Position numbers and translations under genes: made by a program. From Bacteroidetes bacterium UBA1312 (GTDB taxonomy: Bacteria; Bacteroidota; Bacteroidia; Chitinophagales; Chitinophagaceae), in contig DBTQ01000036.1 of assembly GCA_002307135.1 (NCBI GenBank), positions 208,913-272,912 of the forward strand: a DNA stretch of 64,000 nucleotides. Direction: 5' to 3'. Position 1 is the stretch's first letter, and each line of letters starts with the position of its first letter. This document shows positions 8,542-17,155 of this stretch, in pieces. The notes under the pieces are model-generated. The model ran no database searches, was not told where the DNA came from, and worked only from the letters and a program-made list of their open reading frames with translations.

Positions 8542-9309
8542 TCAATTGAGTAAAAAGTCTGCTACAAGTTTTAAATACCTTTCTGTTTCTTCATACAATG
8601 GTGCATGTCCCGAAAATTGCATTTCTGTAAACATTGCATTGGGAATTAAAGAGGCAATTTCTTGCCCGTCTTTCGGAGGGTTTAAACCGTCATACTTTCC
8701 GCTTATTATAAATGTTGATGCTGTTATGCTTGGTAAGTCTTGTCTGAAATCAAAGTTTGTGATGGCTTTATTGGCAGCAGCAAATTGTTCAGGTGTTAAA
8801 TCTGTTTCAAAAACATCAAGATGGTGTTGCATGATCTCTGTGTTGTAAACGAGATATTTGAGTAAAGTCAAGATAGTATCGTGAAAACTTTTCCCTTTAA
8901 TTTCTTCTGCGTGTTCGCCGAACAATATTTGCACGGACGAAGTAAGACCATTTGATTTTGGAACCGTTAATATCAGTTTTTCAACTCTTTCAGGTGCAGC
9001 AATGGCAACGCCTTGTGCAATATAGCTTCCCATTGAAACACCAAGCAAATACGTTTTTTCAATGTTGTAAAAATCCATAATGCCCAACACGTCATTTATA
9101 TGGTCTTGCAAAGTATATCCCGTTGGTTTTTCGCTTTGTCCGTGTCCTCGAATGTCAAACGTAATTGTTTTAAAATGTTTAGAAAGAGGATTTGTAATAA
9201 TAGCTAACTGCTCTTGATGACCACCTAAAACGTGAATCGGTAACAATGGCTTTCCGTTTCCTTTTATATTTATGTTTAAATCAATACCGTTTATTTTTAC
9301 TAATGCCAT
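8542..9309 (-). CDS. Alpha/beta hydrolase
   Basis: This 255-residue protein has the alpha/beta-hydrolase fold. The nucleophile elbow is LLGVSMGSYIAQ (GxSxG). The catalytic Asp is probably in SGKYDGLNPP and the catalytic His in FSGHAPLYEE near the C-terminus. The oxyanion segment HVLGGHQEQ has no usual HGxPG, which is slightly atypical. The substrate is unknown. Together with the next two genes it forms an AT-richer block between hairpin repeats 2 and 3, so it may be a transferred segment. Confidence 0.88.
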   Translation of the reverse strand: MALVKINGIDLNINIKGNGKPLLPIHVLGGHQEQLAIITNPLSKHFKTITFDIRGHGQSEKPTGYTLQDHINDVLGIMDFYNIEKTYLLGVSMGSYIAQGVAIAAPERVEKLILTVPKSNGLTSSVQILFGEHAEEIKGKSFHDTILTLLKYLVYNTEIMQHHLDVFETDLTPEQFAAANKAITNFDFRQDLPSITASTFIISGKYDGLNPPKDGQEIASLIPNAMFTEMQFSGHAPLYEETERYLKLVADFLLN

Positions 9310-9486
9310 ATTGTAAAGATATTATTATTTGACTTTGCAAGTGCCTTGTAGTGTGGTCGTGCACAAAGCCTGATGTTACCTGCTGCTCTGCTGTTCATAC
9401 GAAGTACAAATGTTTGGTTAGCCAGAAATTTCGTGCGGCGGGAAAAATAAAATTATAAAAAAAGGAAGAGTGGTTTTAGGGGGGAG

Positions 9487-9557
9487 CAAAAAAATACTCT
9501 TTTTAAAAAATTACCATTAGCGTTGGTTTGTAACATTTTTAAAAAGAGTATTTTTTG
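9487..9557 (-). terminator. Long inverted repeat, likely terminator after the SDR gene
   Basis: The arms 9487-9514 and 9530-9557 are nearly perfect 28-nt complements around a 15-nt loop. They are built on AAATACTCTTTTTAAAAA and its complement. On the minus strand it ends in a T-run, as expected for a terminator 42 bp past the SDR stop. The stem is much longer than an ordinary terminator and could also be a MITE remnant. Confidence 0.6.
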
Positions 9558-9598
9558 TGGATGGCTTTTGCGTGCCGTGTAATGCTATCTTATAGAAA

Positions 9599-10354
9599 TT
9601 AAAGTTGCCCCATACCACCATCTAATACTATTTCACCACCCAACATGTAGGAAGAATCGTCGCTTGCTAAAAACAAAAAGCCTCTTGCCATTTCATCTAC
9701 TGTTCCCAATCTTTTTAATGGAACCCCGCTTGCCATGTATTCTTTCATACCATCCACATTTTCTTGTGGCATTCCTAATCTATCAAAAATTGGTGTTTCA
9801 ATCGGACCAGGAGAAAGAATGTTTACTCTAATTTTCCTTTCTAATAAATCAGAAGAAAAACTTCGGGCTAATGAACGAACTGCTGCTTTAGTGGCTGAAT
9901 AAGAAGAAGCTGTTGCCATTCCTGTTTCGTTTACAACACTTGATGTAATTACAATCGAAGCACCATCATTCAAATAAGGCAATGCTTTTTGAACAGAGAA
10001 GAATGCACCTTTAAAATTGATGTCAACAATTTCGTCAAATAGTTCTTCGGTAAAATCTGCCAAAGGCAAACCTTTAAAAACACCTGCGTTTACAATAAGC
10101 ACATCAAACTTACCATGCTTATTTGCAATTTCTTTGTAAGCAGTATCAATACTTTTCAAATCAAGCACATCAGCTTTTACTCCAATTGCATTGTTGCCGA
10201 TACTTGTTACAGCATCTTTTATTGTAGCATTGTTTCGTCCTGTAATGCCTACTTTGGCACCTTCATTTGCAAATAGCTTTGCGGTTGCTAATCCCATTCC
10301 ACTGTTGCCACCTGTGATAACAGCCACTTTGTTTTTTAATTTGTTACTCGTCAT
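9599..10354 (-). CDS. Short-chain dehydrogenase/reductase (classical SDR)
   Basis: This is an NAD(P)-dependent oxidoreductase of 251 residues from the chosen ATG (MTSNKLKNKVAVITGG). Thirteen codons of extension upstream lack SDR similarity. Motifs are TGGNSGMG for cofactor binding, NAGVF, the catalytic Ser in TSSVVNETG, YSATK with Tyr and Lys, and SPGPIETPIF. The C-terminal MLGGEIVLDGG strand is intact. The closest general type is a 3-oxoacyl-ACP-reductase-like SDR of unknown substrate. The Crp-like regulator gene lies just upstream on the same strand. Confidence 0.9.
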   Translation of the reverse strand: MTSNKLKNKVAVITGGNSGMGLATAKLFANEGAKVGITGRNNATIKDAVTSIGNNAIGVKADVLDLKSIDTAYKEIANKHGKFDVLIVNAGVFKGLPLADFTEELFDEIVDINFKGAFFSVQKALPYLNDGASIVITSSVVNETGMATASSYSATKAAVRSLARSFSSDLLERKIRVNILSPGPIETPIFDRLGMPQENVDGMKEYMASGVPLKRLGTVDEMARGFLFLASDDSSYMLGGEIVLDGGMGQL

Positions 10355-10464
10355 TTTTTTATTTTTTAATAAATTGATTGTCGTTATTGACAATGCAAAA
10401 GTGGAATGACTTTAAAAAATTAAAAATGATGTAGTTTAGGAAATTCAGTTGATGTAGGTCAACT

Positions 10465-11046
10465 TTATTTACGAAGTCTGCTCCGTAATCTGCTAAGAAA
10501 TTCTGTTGTGAAACCAAGATAAGATGCTAATGTGTATTGAGGAACCCTATTGGTTATTGATGGATATTTTTCAATAAATTCATTATATCTTTCTTCGGCT
10601 GATTTGGTGAGATTGGTAATTATTCTTCGTTGCATAAATGCTGTGGAGCGTTCAGCCATCATTCTAAAAATAGTTTCAAAAGTATGATTACTACTTTTTA
10701 ATTTTTGCTCACTTGTATAATCAATTTGAAGTACAGTGCTGTTTTCTAATGCCACCACAAACATGGTTGCGGGCTGCTGAAAAATATAACTGTTGTAATC
10801 TGAAATCCACCAATCTTCAATCGCAAATTGAATGGTATGCTCTTCTCCTTCGTTTGAAACTACATAAGTTCTAAAAGCACCTTTCAAAACAAAGTAACGG
10901 TGTTTGGCAACAAAATTTGGCTGAACAATAAACTGTCTTTTTTTTACTTTGATTAAATTGAATGAGGAAATTAAACGTTCCTTTTCATCTTTCGAGAGAG
11001 AAACATATTTTTCAAAATGAGCAATTAATTTTTCATATTCTGTCAT
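10465..11046 (-). CDS. Crp/Fnr-family transcriptional regulator
   Basis: The 193-residue protein starts at MTEYEKLIAHFEKY. It has a cyclic-nucleotide-binding-like beta-roll (about 25-115, with FVLKGAFRTYVVSNEGEEHTI) followed by a C-terminal helix-turn-helix (QYTLASYLGFTTEFLSRLRS). The effector-binding Arg/Glu pair of true CRP is not apparent. This type is frequent next to SDR or hydrolase genes in Bacteroidota and probably controls the adjacent gene, since both are transcribed leftward. A longer start 19 codons upstream is less likely. Confidence 0.85.
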   Translation of the reverse strand: MTEYEKLIAHFEKYVSLSKDEKERLISSFNLIKVKKRQFIVQPNFVAKHRYFVLKGAFRTYVVSNEGEEHTIQFAIEDWWISDYNSYIFQQPATMFVVALENSTVLQIDYTSEQKLKSSNHTFETIFRMMAERSTAFMQRRIITNLTKSAEERYNEFIEKYPSITNRVPQYTLASYLGFTTEFLSRLRSRLRK

Positions 11047-11555
11047 GTTGCTGTCAGTTATGATTTGTTTTATTTTTCGCAATGCGAAGGTAAAATTTTT
11101 CAAAAGAAAACAGCACCGTTTTCAGTGCAGTCTTTGATAAATAGAATTACAAATGTTCAGCCTATATTCGTCTGCCCGAACCAAAGTACAGCGATGCAAA
11201 CAGCCGAAGTTGTAGCGTCCAGCCCTGCTTGCACAAAACAGTTTATATTAGCGGTATTGCTTTTTGCAAATTATCATCTTTCCAATTCAAAATATTTCTG
11301 TTTGCGTGTTGTTTCGCCATGTAGTCTCCCGAAGGGGACTCGTGGCATTGAAAACGTTGTGGCATCAGAGCAGCAGTAGCTCATTCGTCCACATCTGTTG
11401 CTGTATTTACTGTGATGATGATTTTATTTTTCTCGTGTCGAACGGTTACTAATTGTCCGCAGTCAAAGCCCATATATACTGTATAATTAACTAATATATA
11501 ATATGTATATTCCAAATTGTCTTTACAGTATAGTATTTTTTTTAACACATTTCAA
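11047..11555. other. Divergent intergenic region containing hairpin repeat copy 3
   Basis: The region lies between the Crp-like gene and the toxin island. It holds hairpin repeat copy 3 (11310-11348) and AT-rich sequence towards 11555. I see no gene or RNA feature I can support. GTGGCAT, the end of the hairpin unit, appears again at 11360 as a possible fragment. Confidence 0.5.
11310..11348 (+). repeat. GTAG-headed hairpin repeat, copy 3
   Basis: A full unit beginning TGTTTCGCC, with the stem GCCATGTAGTCTCC / GGGGACTCGTGGC intact. It has the same orientation as the other copies. It closes the hydrolase-SDR-Crp block on its right side. Confidence 0.85.
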
Positions 11556-11563
11556 TACATTTG
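11556..11563 (+). promoter_or_regulatory. -7 box TACATTTG of the toxin island
   Basis: A perfect TAnnTTTG match. Transcription would begin near 11570, so the ATG at 11606 is the start, not the upstream in-frame TTG at 11561, which lies inside the box. No clear -33 TTTG is seen. Confidence 0.5.
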
Positions 11564-11605
11564 TTATTCGTTTTCTGTATTTTTAAACTTTATTTTAAAT
11601 TTGAT

Positions 11606-13090
11606 ATGCAATGCTTAATCAGAGTAATATCAATTTTTATAAGTTGTTGTCCTTGTTTTGCATTTGGACAATTTTCGAATGTACCCCAAACGCCACAACC
11701 GAGTAGCTTCCAACCAGTAAACACATCCAATAACAATTTTGGGAATATACCATCGGTACCCAATCCCAATGGATCAGGAACAACCGCCGCCGACATTATG
11801 CGCCAAGCCAGTAGCAACATACCCTTTTATAAAGCAGAAGGGGATACACGAAGTACCCAACAAGTAAATGAAGATTATATCAGGCAGCGAATGGCAAAAG
11901 ACCCTGCCTATAATCCGTCTTTGCGAAATGCAGTAAGCAATAATACACCCATCAGCAAAGACGCTGAATTTTATAGGTTATTGAATGGTGTGGTAACTTC
12001 GAGCCGTCCAATTAAAAGTTCTAACCCACAAGAATTTGCCCAACAAACAAAACCTTATACCGATGCTCTGGAAAGCCTCAAAGCAATGCTTTCCGGTAAA
12101 AAGAAACTATCCATTTCCGAAGCATATTACACGATGGAGCAAAGTTGGGGAACTCCCTACCTTACCAAAGAAGAATTTAAAAGCATCCTTAAAGAATCAA
12201 CTGATTTTATCAGAGAGTGGATGCGGGAAAACAAACTCAATATAAAAGACAATGCAGCGATCAACCATGCCATACAAAAGTTTATGGGAGAACAGCTCTC
12301 TATTGCAAAAACAATAAAGACCAATGACGGTAAACAAACCTATGAAGTAAGCGGGCATCAACCTTTTTCTTATGACTTTAACGACAATAAAGGAGCGCAA
12401 GACCACCGAAACTTTTTTCTGACCAAATGCCTGGCTACAGGTACAGGGCAATGCAATAGTATGCCTGCTGTTTATTTATCACTGGTAGAGGCTTTAGATG
12501 GTTCAGCTTATCTGGCGATGGCTCCCCAACATTCATTAATTAAATACCCTGACGGAAATGGCAACCTCAGGAATTATGAAGCGACTTCCAATTGGAGCAT
12601 TACTAATGAGTGGTACGAAGACAATATGTTCATCAGCGCACCCGCTTTAAAAAACCAGCTTTATTTATATCCGTATAACAACAAGCAAATTGTAGCAGAT
12701 ATTGTGTTGCAACTGGCTTTGGGCTATCACCGAAAATTCGGCGCAGGTGACGGCAGGTTTGCATTGGACTGTATCAATGCCGCCAAACCTTATTTTCCTA
12801 AAAACAACAACCTCGCTATTTATTTTACCTATAGCAATTTTTATGGTGCGCTACTGGTAGAGGAGCTACATGCCAATGGTAGCACTTCATTAGACGATAT
12901 TCAAAAATCACCTAAAGCACAAAAGATATATGCACAATGGGAAGCGAACGAAGACACTATTAAAGCGTTAGGTTATGTAGATATGCCCAAAGGCATGTAT
13001 GAAGAGTTGTTGAAATACGATGAGTTCAGGGGGCGAAAACAGCAAGGGGACGGAAAAACAAAACGCAATCTTTTTATAAAAACAAAATAA
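11606..13090 (+). CDS. Secreted transglutaminase-like protein, first of a tandem pair
   Basis: The 494-residue protein starts at MQCLIRVISIFIS, with a signal peptide to about residue 20. A Pro/Asn/Gly-rich linker (20-60) follows. The central domain carries Cys283 (GQCNSMP), His309 (APQHSLIKY) and Glu325 (NYEATSNW), the spacing of a transglutaminase-like or papain-like triad. An upstream helical region (LSISEAYYTMEQSWG) resembles the next protein. The C-terminal part is helical with Lys/Gln-rich ends and no recognised toxin or sorting domain. The next gene begins 7 bp downstream, so they are one transcript. Protease, transglutaminase or amidase activity is possible. Confidence 0.75.
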   Translation: MQCLIRVISIFISCCPCFAFGQFSNVPQTPQPSSFQPVNTSNNNFGNIPSVPNPNGSGTTAADIMRQASSNIPFYKAEGDTRSTQQVNEDYIRQRMAKDPAYNPSLRNAVSNNTPISKDAEFYRLLNGVVTSSRPIKSSNPQEFAQQTKPYTDALESLKAMLSGKKKLSISEAYYTMEQSWGTPYLTKEEFKSILKESTDFIREWMRENKLNIKDNAAINHAIQKFMGEQLSIAKTIKTNDGKQTYEVSGHQPFSYDFNDNKGAQDHRNFFLTKCLATGTGQCNSMPAVYLSLVEALDGSAYLAMAPQHSLIKYPDGNGNLRNYEATSNWSITNEWYEDNMFISAPALKNQLYLYPYNNKQIVADIVLQLALGYHRKFGAGDGRFALDCINAAKPYFPKNNNLAIYFTYSNFYGALLVEELHANGSTSLDDIQKSPKAQKIYAQWEANEDTIKALGYVDMPKGMYEELLKYDEFRGRKQQGDGKTKRNLFIKTK

Positions 13091-13097
13091 TACAGTT

Positions 13098-15242
13098 ATG
13101 CCTACACGTTACATCCGATTTGTATTAATTGCTTTGTTGCAATGGATACCTTTTTGTTTGTCCGCACAGGACAGTACCCAACAAAGAACCATAACAAAAG
13201 CCAACTACCAAACGGCAAAGTTGGAATTAGAAAAAATGTTGGATGGCAAACAGGCATTGAGTTATGAACGTGCCATTTACCTGATTGAAAATGCGTGGTG
13301 GGATAACCGGATTGACCCTATAAAATTCCAGGCAATGTTGGACTGGGGTATTAATAACATCCGTCAGATAATGGCACACAGCAAGTTTGAACCTAAACCA
13401 AGAGTACAGGAGTGGGGGCATACTACCGTATGGGATAAGCTGGATGAAAAATACAAGAAAGATAAAGGCTATTCCAAAAGCCTCACCGCTAATTATGCCA
13501 TCTACAAATACATGACCGATACCACCCTGTTCATGGAGCAGGATCATATTTTCTTCCATGAACCTTATTATTATTCTACAAGCGACCCTATGGGCAGCAA
13601 TGATTGGACGAATACACAGGTGGTCAGTTTGATGCAAAAACACATGGGCAACTGTTATGCTTTTGTGTCCTTGTTCAAGATATTTGCAGAACGCTTGCAT
13701 ACCGATGCGGTAATATGCAGCGCGCCTAGCCATGTGTATATATGCCATAGCGACGAAGATGCCACATTGTACAACATAGAGCTGTCCAGCAGGGCATTTC
13801 CCTCAACCGGTACCATATCAACCTTAACTCATACAACACAAACAGCAGCGGAAAATGACATATCCTTACGCCAACTAGATTTGAAGCAATCCGTTGCTTT
13901 GTGTTTGGTGTACCTTGCCAAAGGTTACGAACACAAATTGGATATTCAAGCAGATGACTTTATCTTGCAATGTGCGGAGCAGGCGTTGCAATACGATGCG
14001 CATAACCTCAATGCTCTACTATTGAAAAGGGAGGTGTTGGAGCAACGGGTATTGTCACTGAACAAAAGCATAGCACAATTAAAAGACAATCAGGACTATA
14101 AAAATCTGGAACAATTGACTACAAAACTCTATCAGTTGGGTTATAAAGAAATGCCTTTAGACATGAAAAACTTGCTGATACAGCAATGGTCGAGGGATAG
14201 CAGTGTAATACTTGTAAAACAAAATTACAGCCCGGTTGCAGCGAATAAATCAGTAAAGAATCCTACACGAAATTTCAATCTTGCATGGGGTGTATTTGAA
14301 GAAGAAATAAAGGACAAGCCGATGGAGCGCTATGGTAGATTTTTATACAATACTAAGCTACATAAGATAACCGCAGTAGCACCCGAACAAAAGCTATACA
14401 ACGATTATAGCTTCGACCCTGTGGCTTTTGCTATGAATGTTGATCCTTTGGCGCATAAGTTCCCGTGGCAATCTCCGTATAGCGCATTTAATGGCAACCC
14501 AATAATTTATAATGATCCAACTGGAGCAGCAGGGCATCTTGTAATTGTTGATAATCCTAACGGTAATGGCGGAACCGTATTTATTGTTGCAACTTATTAC
14601 ACTGTTAAAAACGATGTTGCCCAAAACGGGTTTAATGCCGCGCAGGTTGCCAAGATTAATACGATAGAAGGCAGTTTAAATGCACAGCATTATCAAATTA
14701 CGGCAGATATTAATGCTAATGGTAAAAGTGTGAAAGGATACAATGTCCAATTTTCCATTAATGTTGTTGAAGTCGGTACAAAAGCAGAAGCAGAAGGAAA
14801 GATTAGCAATTCTCTTACTCAGAGCTTTAAAATTCCATTAGATAATGCAGGCAAAAACATCGAATCGATTGCCCCTAATAATGCGCTTGTCAATTATTCG
14901 CAAAAAGAATTTGGGGCGATTGATGGGGTCAAAAAAGTAGCAAAAGCATTCCACACAAATACACTGAATGTTTCAGGTATAACATCGGAGGATCAAAACA
15001 ACATCGCTAAACAAGATGGAGTAGTGCTTTATCAATCAATTGGTGGAACATACGAATCAAATATTACGCATGAAATATTTCACACTTGGGGAGTAAATAA
15101 AGATAATGTATCTCCTTCCGAACAAAGTATGGGAACTGGCTATCCAACACCAAATCAATCCGACGTAAATCAAGCGGTGCAATCAATAGTTAATGATGGC
15201 AATGTGTCAACCGGTGCAGCCGCACCTCAAAAAATAAAATAA
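13098..15242 (+). CDS. Polymorphic toxin: transglutaminase-like domain, RHS tail, HExxH metallopeptidase C-terminus
   Basis: The 714-residue protein has a signal peptide (about 1-23). Residues ~30-260 repeat the layout of the preceding protein, with a Cys186 (GNCYAF), His212 (APSHVYI), Glu228 (YNIELS) triad. A helical repeat-like region follows. Residues 437-476 form an RHS-type core end (FDPVAFAMNVDPLAHKFPW, then SPYSAFNGNP and DPTGAAG), the classical junction before a variable toxin tip. The tip ends with H658EIFH662TWG, a zinc-protease motif, and then SMGTG, a possible Met-turn. The third zinc ligand is unclear, since the metzincin position is Lys with Asp next to it. The putative immunity gene starts 1 bp after its stop. 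Confidence 0.82.
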   Translation: MPTRYIRFVLIALLQWIPFCLSAQDSTQQRTITKANYQTAKLELEKMLDGKQALSYERAIYLIENAWWDNRIDPIKFQAMLDWGINNIRQIMAHSKFEPKPRVQEWGHTTVWDKLDEKYKKDKGYSKSLTANYAIYKYMTDTTLFMEQDHIFFHEPYYYSTSDPMGSNDWTNTQVVSLMQKHMGNCYAFVSLFKIFAERLHTDAVICSAPSHVYICHSDEDATLYNIELSSRAFPSTGTISTLTHTTQTAAENDISLRQLDLKQSVALCLVYLAKGYEHKLDIQADDFILQCAEQALQYDAHNLNALLLKREVLEQRVLSLNKSIAQLKDNQDYKNLEQLTTKLYQLGYKEMPLDMKNLLIQQWSRDSSVILVKQNYSPVAANKSVKNPTRNFNLAWGVFEEEIKDKPMERYGRFLYNTKLHKITAVAPEQKLYNDYSFDPVAFAMNVDPLAHKFPWQSPYSAFNGNPIIYNDPTGAAGHLVIVDNPNGNGGTVFIVATYYTVKNDVAQNGFNAAQVAKINTIEGSLNAQHYQITADINANGKSVKGYNVQFSINVVEVGTKAEAEGKISNSLTQSFKIPLDNAGKNIESIAPNNALVNYSQKEFGAIDGVKKVAKAFHTNTLNVSGITSEDQNNIAKQDGVVLYQSIGGTYESNITHEIFHTWGVNKDNVSPSEQSMGTGYPTPNQSDVNQAVQSIVNDGNVSTGAAAPQKIK

Positions 15243-15243
15243 A

Positions 15244-15834
15244 ATGGACAAGATTATTATTCTATGGATAGCAATGTTATTATGCCCGTTTTCAAAAACA
15301 GAAGCACAATCATTTAAACCACCGATACATGAGTTTTGTGGGTACTTACATCATATTTTTAACGCAGATATTGATGACCCTGATGTTAGCTTCAGCATAA
15401 TTACATCATCAAAGGAAATTGAACTTAGCTTTAAATATGATAAAGCGACCAAATCATTTTACTTTAACGACACCAGTATTATCATGGTATTTTATGCTAA
15501 TTCATACCCAGTCGGTAATCCTGATATGGATTCTTTATATCATCGTGAAATAACTGACAAACCCCTTCAATACAAACCAGATATTATAAATGATAAAAAC
15601 GAGCGGTCGTTTATCAATCCAATGGATACGGTAAAATATTACCACTATACCAGCAAAAAGAAAGTACACTTCACTGCTTACGATTACGAAGACTATAAAC
15701 CATTTGAGAAAAAATTCGGAGGGTTTAGAGCCTTCACCATTTTTGGTAAAGGACAAATTTATCCATACATGGTCAAGTCGGGTAACAAAACCTACATTGT
15801 CAATTATTTTTATAAGAAGAGTAAGTGTAAGTAA
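15244..15834 (+). CDS. Putative secreted immunity protein, copy 1
   Basis: The 196-residue protein begins one base after the toxin stop. It has a signal peptide (about 1-21, ending TEAQ) and no known domain. Its position and its near-duplicate at 17156 fit the cognate immunity protein of the metallopeptidase toxin. Export suggests that the toxin acts in the periplasm (inference). The N-terminal ~70 and the C-terminal ~20 residues match the second copy, while residues ~75-112 and ~143-165 diverge strongly. Confidence 0.7.
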   Translation: MDKIIILWIAMLLCPFSKTEAQSFKPPIHEFCGYLHHIFNADIDDPDVSFSIITSSKEIELSFKYDKATKSFYFNDTSIIMVFYANSYPVGNPDMDSLYHREITDKPLQYKPDIINDKNERSFINPMDTVKYYHYTSKKKVHFTAYDYEDYKPFEKKFGGFRAFTIFGKGQIYPYMVKSGNKTYIVNYFYKKSKCK

Positions 15835-15868
15835 TTCAATTTATAGAAACATAAAATACTTCCCGAAA

Positions 15869-16300
15869 ATGAAACTTCTAATATCCGTCCTGCTTTTTTA
15901 TACGTTAGTTAATCATCCAATGCTAAATACGGGGTCTTATAATTCGACTTCAACGCGCAAGACCCGTAATAAACAGGAGCTTTTCATAAACAAGAATGGA
16001 ACATTTTCACGAACCTATTACGATGTAAATAAGAATACTGGCAGTTCTAAAAAAAGAATCAGTGGAATTTGGGAACAACGAGCTTGTTTTCTTGTTTTGA
16101 TAGACACTACTGTTTATCCAGCTTCAATGAAACCAACGTTCAAACAGATGTATGGCATTGATGATTCAGTAATTGTTACACGTACAAAATACGTAATTGA
16201 GAAACATAACAGACTTAGTTTTCTTTGGTCTAAGGTGGGTAAAATTGAATTAAAAACAACTTTACCCAATTTTCGATTTGTAGATAGTATCGAACATTAA
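15869..16300 (+). CDS. Hypothetical secreted protein in the immunity bank
   Basis: The 143-residue protein starts at MKLLISVLLFYTL. A longer in-frame extension would overlap the previous gene and is not signal-like. It has a hydrophobic N-terminus, then a beta-rich body: FINKNGTFSRTYYD, ISGIWEQRACFLVL and a final LPNFRFVDS. This gives the impression of a small lipocalin-like or DUF-type barrel. It may be an immunity protein or a displaced cassette partner. No family is recognised. Confidence 0.6.
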   Translation: MKLLISVLLFYTLVNHPMLNTGSYNSTSTRKTRNKQELFINKNGTFSRTYYDVNKNTGSSKKRISGIWEQRACFLVLIDTTVYPASMKPTFKQMYGIDDSVIVTRTKYVIEKHNRLSFLWSKVGKIELKTTLPNFRFVDSIEH

Positions 16301-16376
16301 ATCAGGCATTCACCAGAGAATGTAAGAAAACAAAAATGGTTTAAATAACCTTGAAACAAAGTAATGAACCAATAAG

Positions 16377-17027
16377 ATGACTAAAATACATTTTATACTT
16401 ATAGTTATCTTTTTTAGCGCTATGCCTCTTTTAGGGTTTAGCCAAAGATTTGTTGTCTCTAACCTAAGAGAAAATATAATTTATGTAGATGTCCCCAATA
16501 CATTAAATTTTGCAGTAGAAGGTCGTCTCTGTAAAGATATTCTACTATCTACTGATAATGGAAAAATAGAAGTAACGCAAGATTCATCCAACTATATTAT
16601 TTATCCTGAAAAAGTAGGTTATACAGAAGTCATATTATGTGATAAAAAGTCTAAAAAGCATAGGGTGATTGGCAAGTATGGTTTTCGCACAAAATATTTA
16701 CCCAACCCCATTGTTTTGCTTGCGGGTAAGAGTGGTGGCGAAATACGCAAAAATATACTAAAGGTTCTGCCAGGCATAACAGTTGCATTGCCTACTTTCG
16801 ATTTTGATATAAAGTACGCTATTGAACAATACACCGTAATCATATTCAGAGACAATAAAACGATATACTCACATGAATGTGAAAGCGCTATTTTCTCAGA
16901 CGCTTTAAAAAGTTCATTTAATACAATAGAAATTAACGATAAAATAGTCTTTCTGAATATATCATGTAAACTAGCCAACAATAAGCGTATCTCGTTGTCT
17001 CCTGCCGAATTTAAAATAGTCGATTAA
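16377..17027 (+). CDS. Secreted GldM C-terminal-domain-like protein
   Basis: The 216-residue protein has a signal peptide (about 1-22). Its body follows the periplasmic C-terminal domains of the type IX secretion/gliding motor protein GldM: an Ig-like start (VVSNLRENIIYVDVPN), then GKYGFRTKYLPNPIVLLAGK, GGEIRKNIL and the ALPTFDFDIKY strand. The GldM transmembrane and coiled-coil parts are absent, so it is a free domain. Its place in a toxin island suggests an immunity, decoy or adaptor role connected with type IX secretion. The similarity is by pattern. Confidence 0.65.
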   Translation: MTKIHFILIVIFFSAMPLLGFSQRFVVSNLRENIIYVDVPNTLNFAVEGRLCKDILLSTDNGKIEVTQDSSNYIIYPEKVGYTEVILCDKKSKKHRVIGKYGFRTKYLPNPIVLLAGKSGGEIRKNILKVLPGITVALPTFDFDIKYAIEQYTVIIFRDNKTIYSHECESAIFSDALKSSFNTIEINDKIVFLNISCKLANNKRISLSPAEFKIVD

Positions 17028-17127
17028 AAATTAAACGCACTCAATACATGAGAAAATAAACAGTGCACATGAAAATATAGTTTCTTATTGGTATCATTTT
17101 AGCATTCCAATATCATTGTTGTTTTGT

Positions 17128-17154
17128 GCCGCTGCACATCAAAAAATAAAATAA
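17128..17154 (+). pseudogene. Scar of a toxin gene 3' end before the duplicated immunity gene
   Basis: This stretch encodes AAAHQKIK and a stop, one base before the ATG of the second immunity copy. The functional toxin ends AAAPQKIK and a stop, also one base before its immunity ATG. The nucleotide match continues into the immunity gene. It therefore looks like the last codons of a former toxin carried along by the duplication. Confidence 0.75.
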
Positions 17155-17155
17155 A

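Noticed and set aside
7855..11348. Hairpin repeats as ordinary terminators
   Set aside because: Copies 1 and 3 are in regions between divergent gene starts, and there is no T-run on either side. Only copy 2 lies between converging genes.
15704..15868. Longer start for the gene ending at 16300
   Set aside because: The extension overlaps the preceding immunity gene by 130 bp and hides the hydrophobic N-terminus that begins at 15869.
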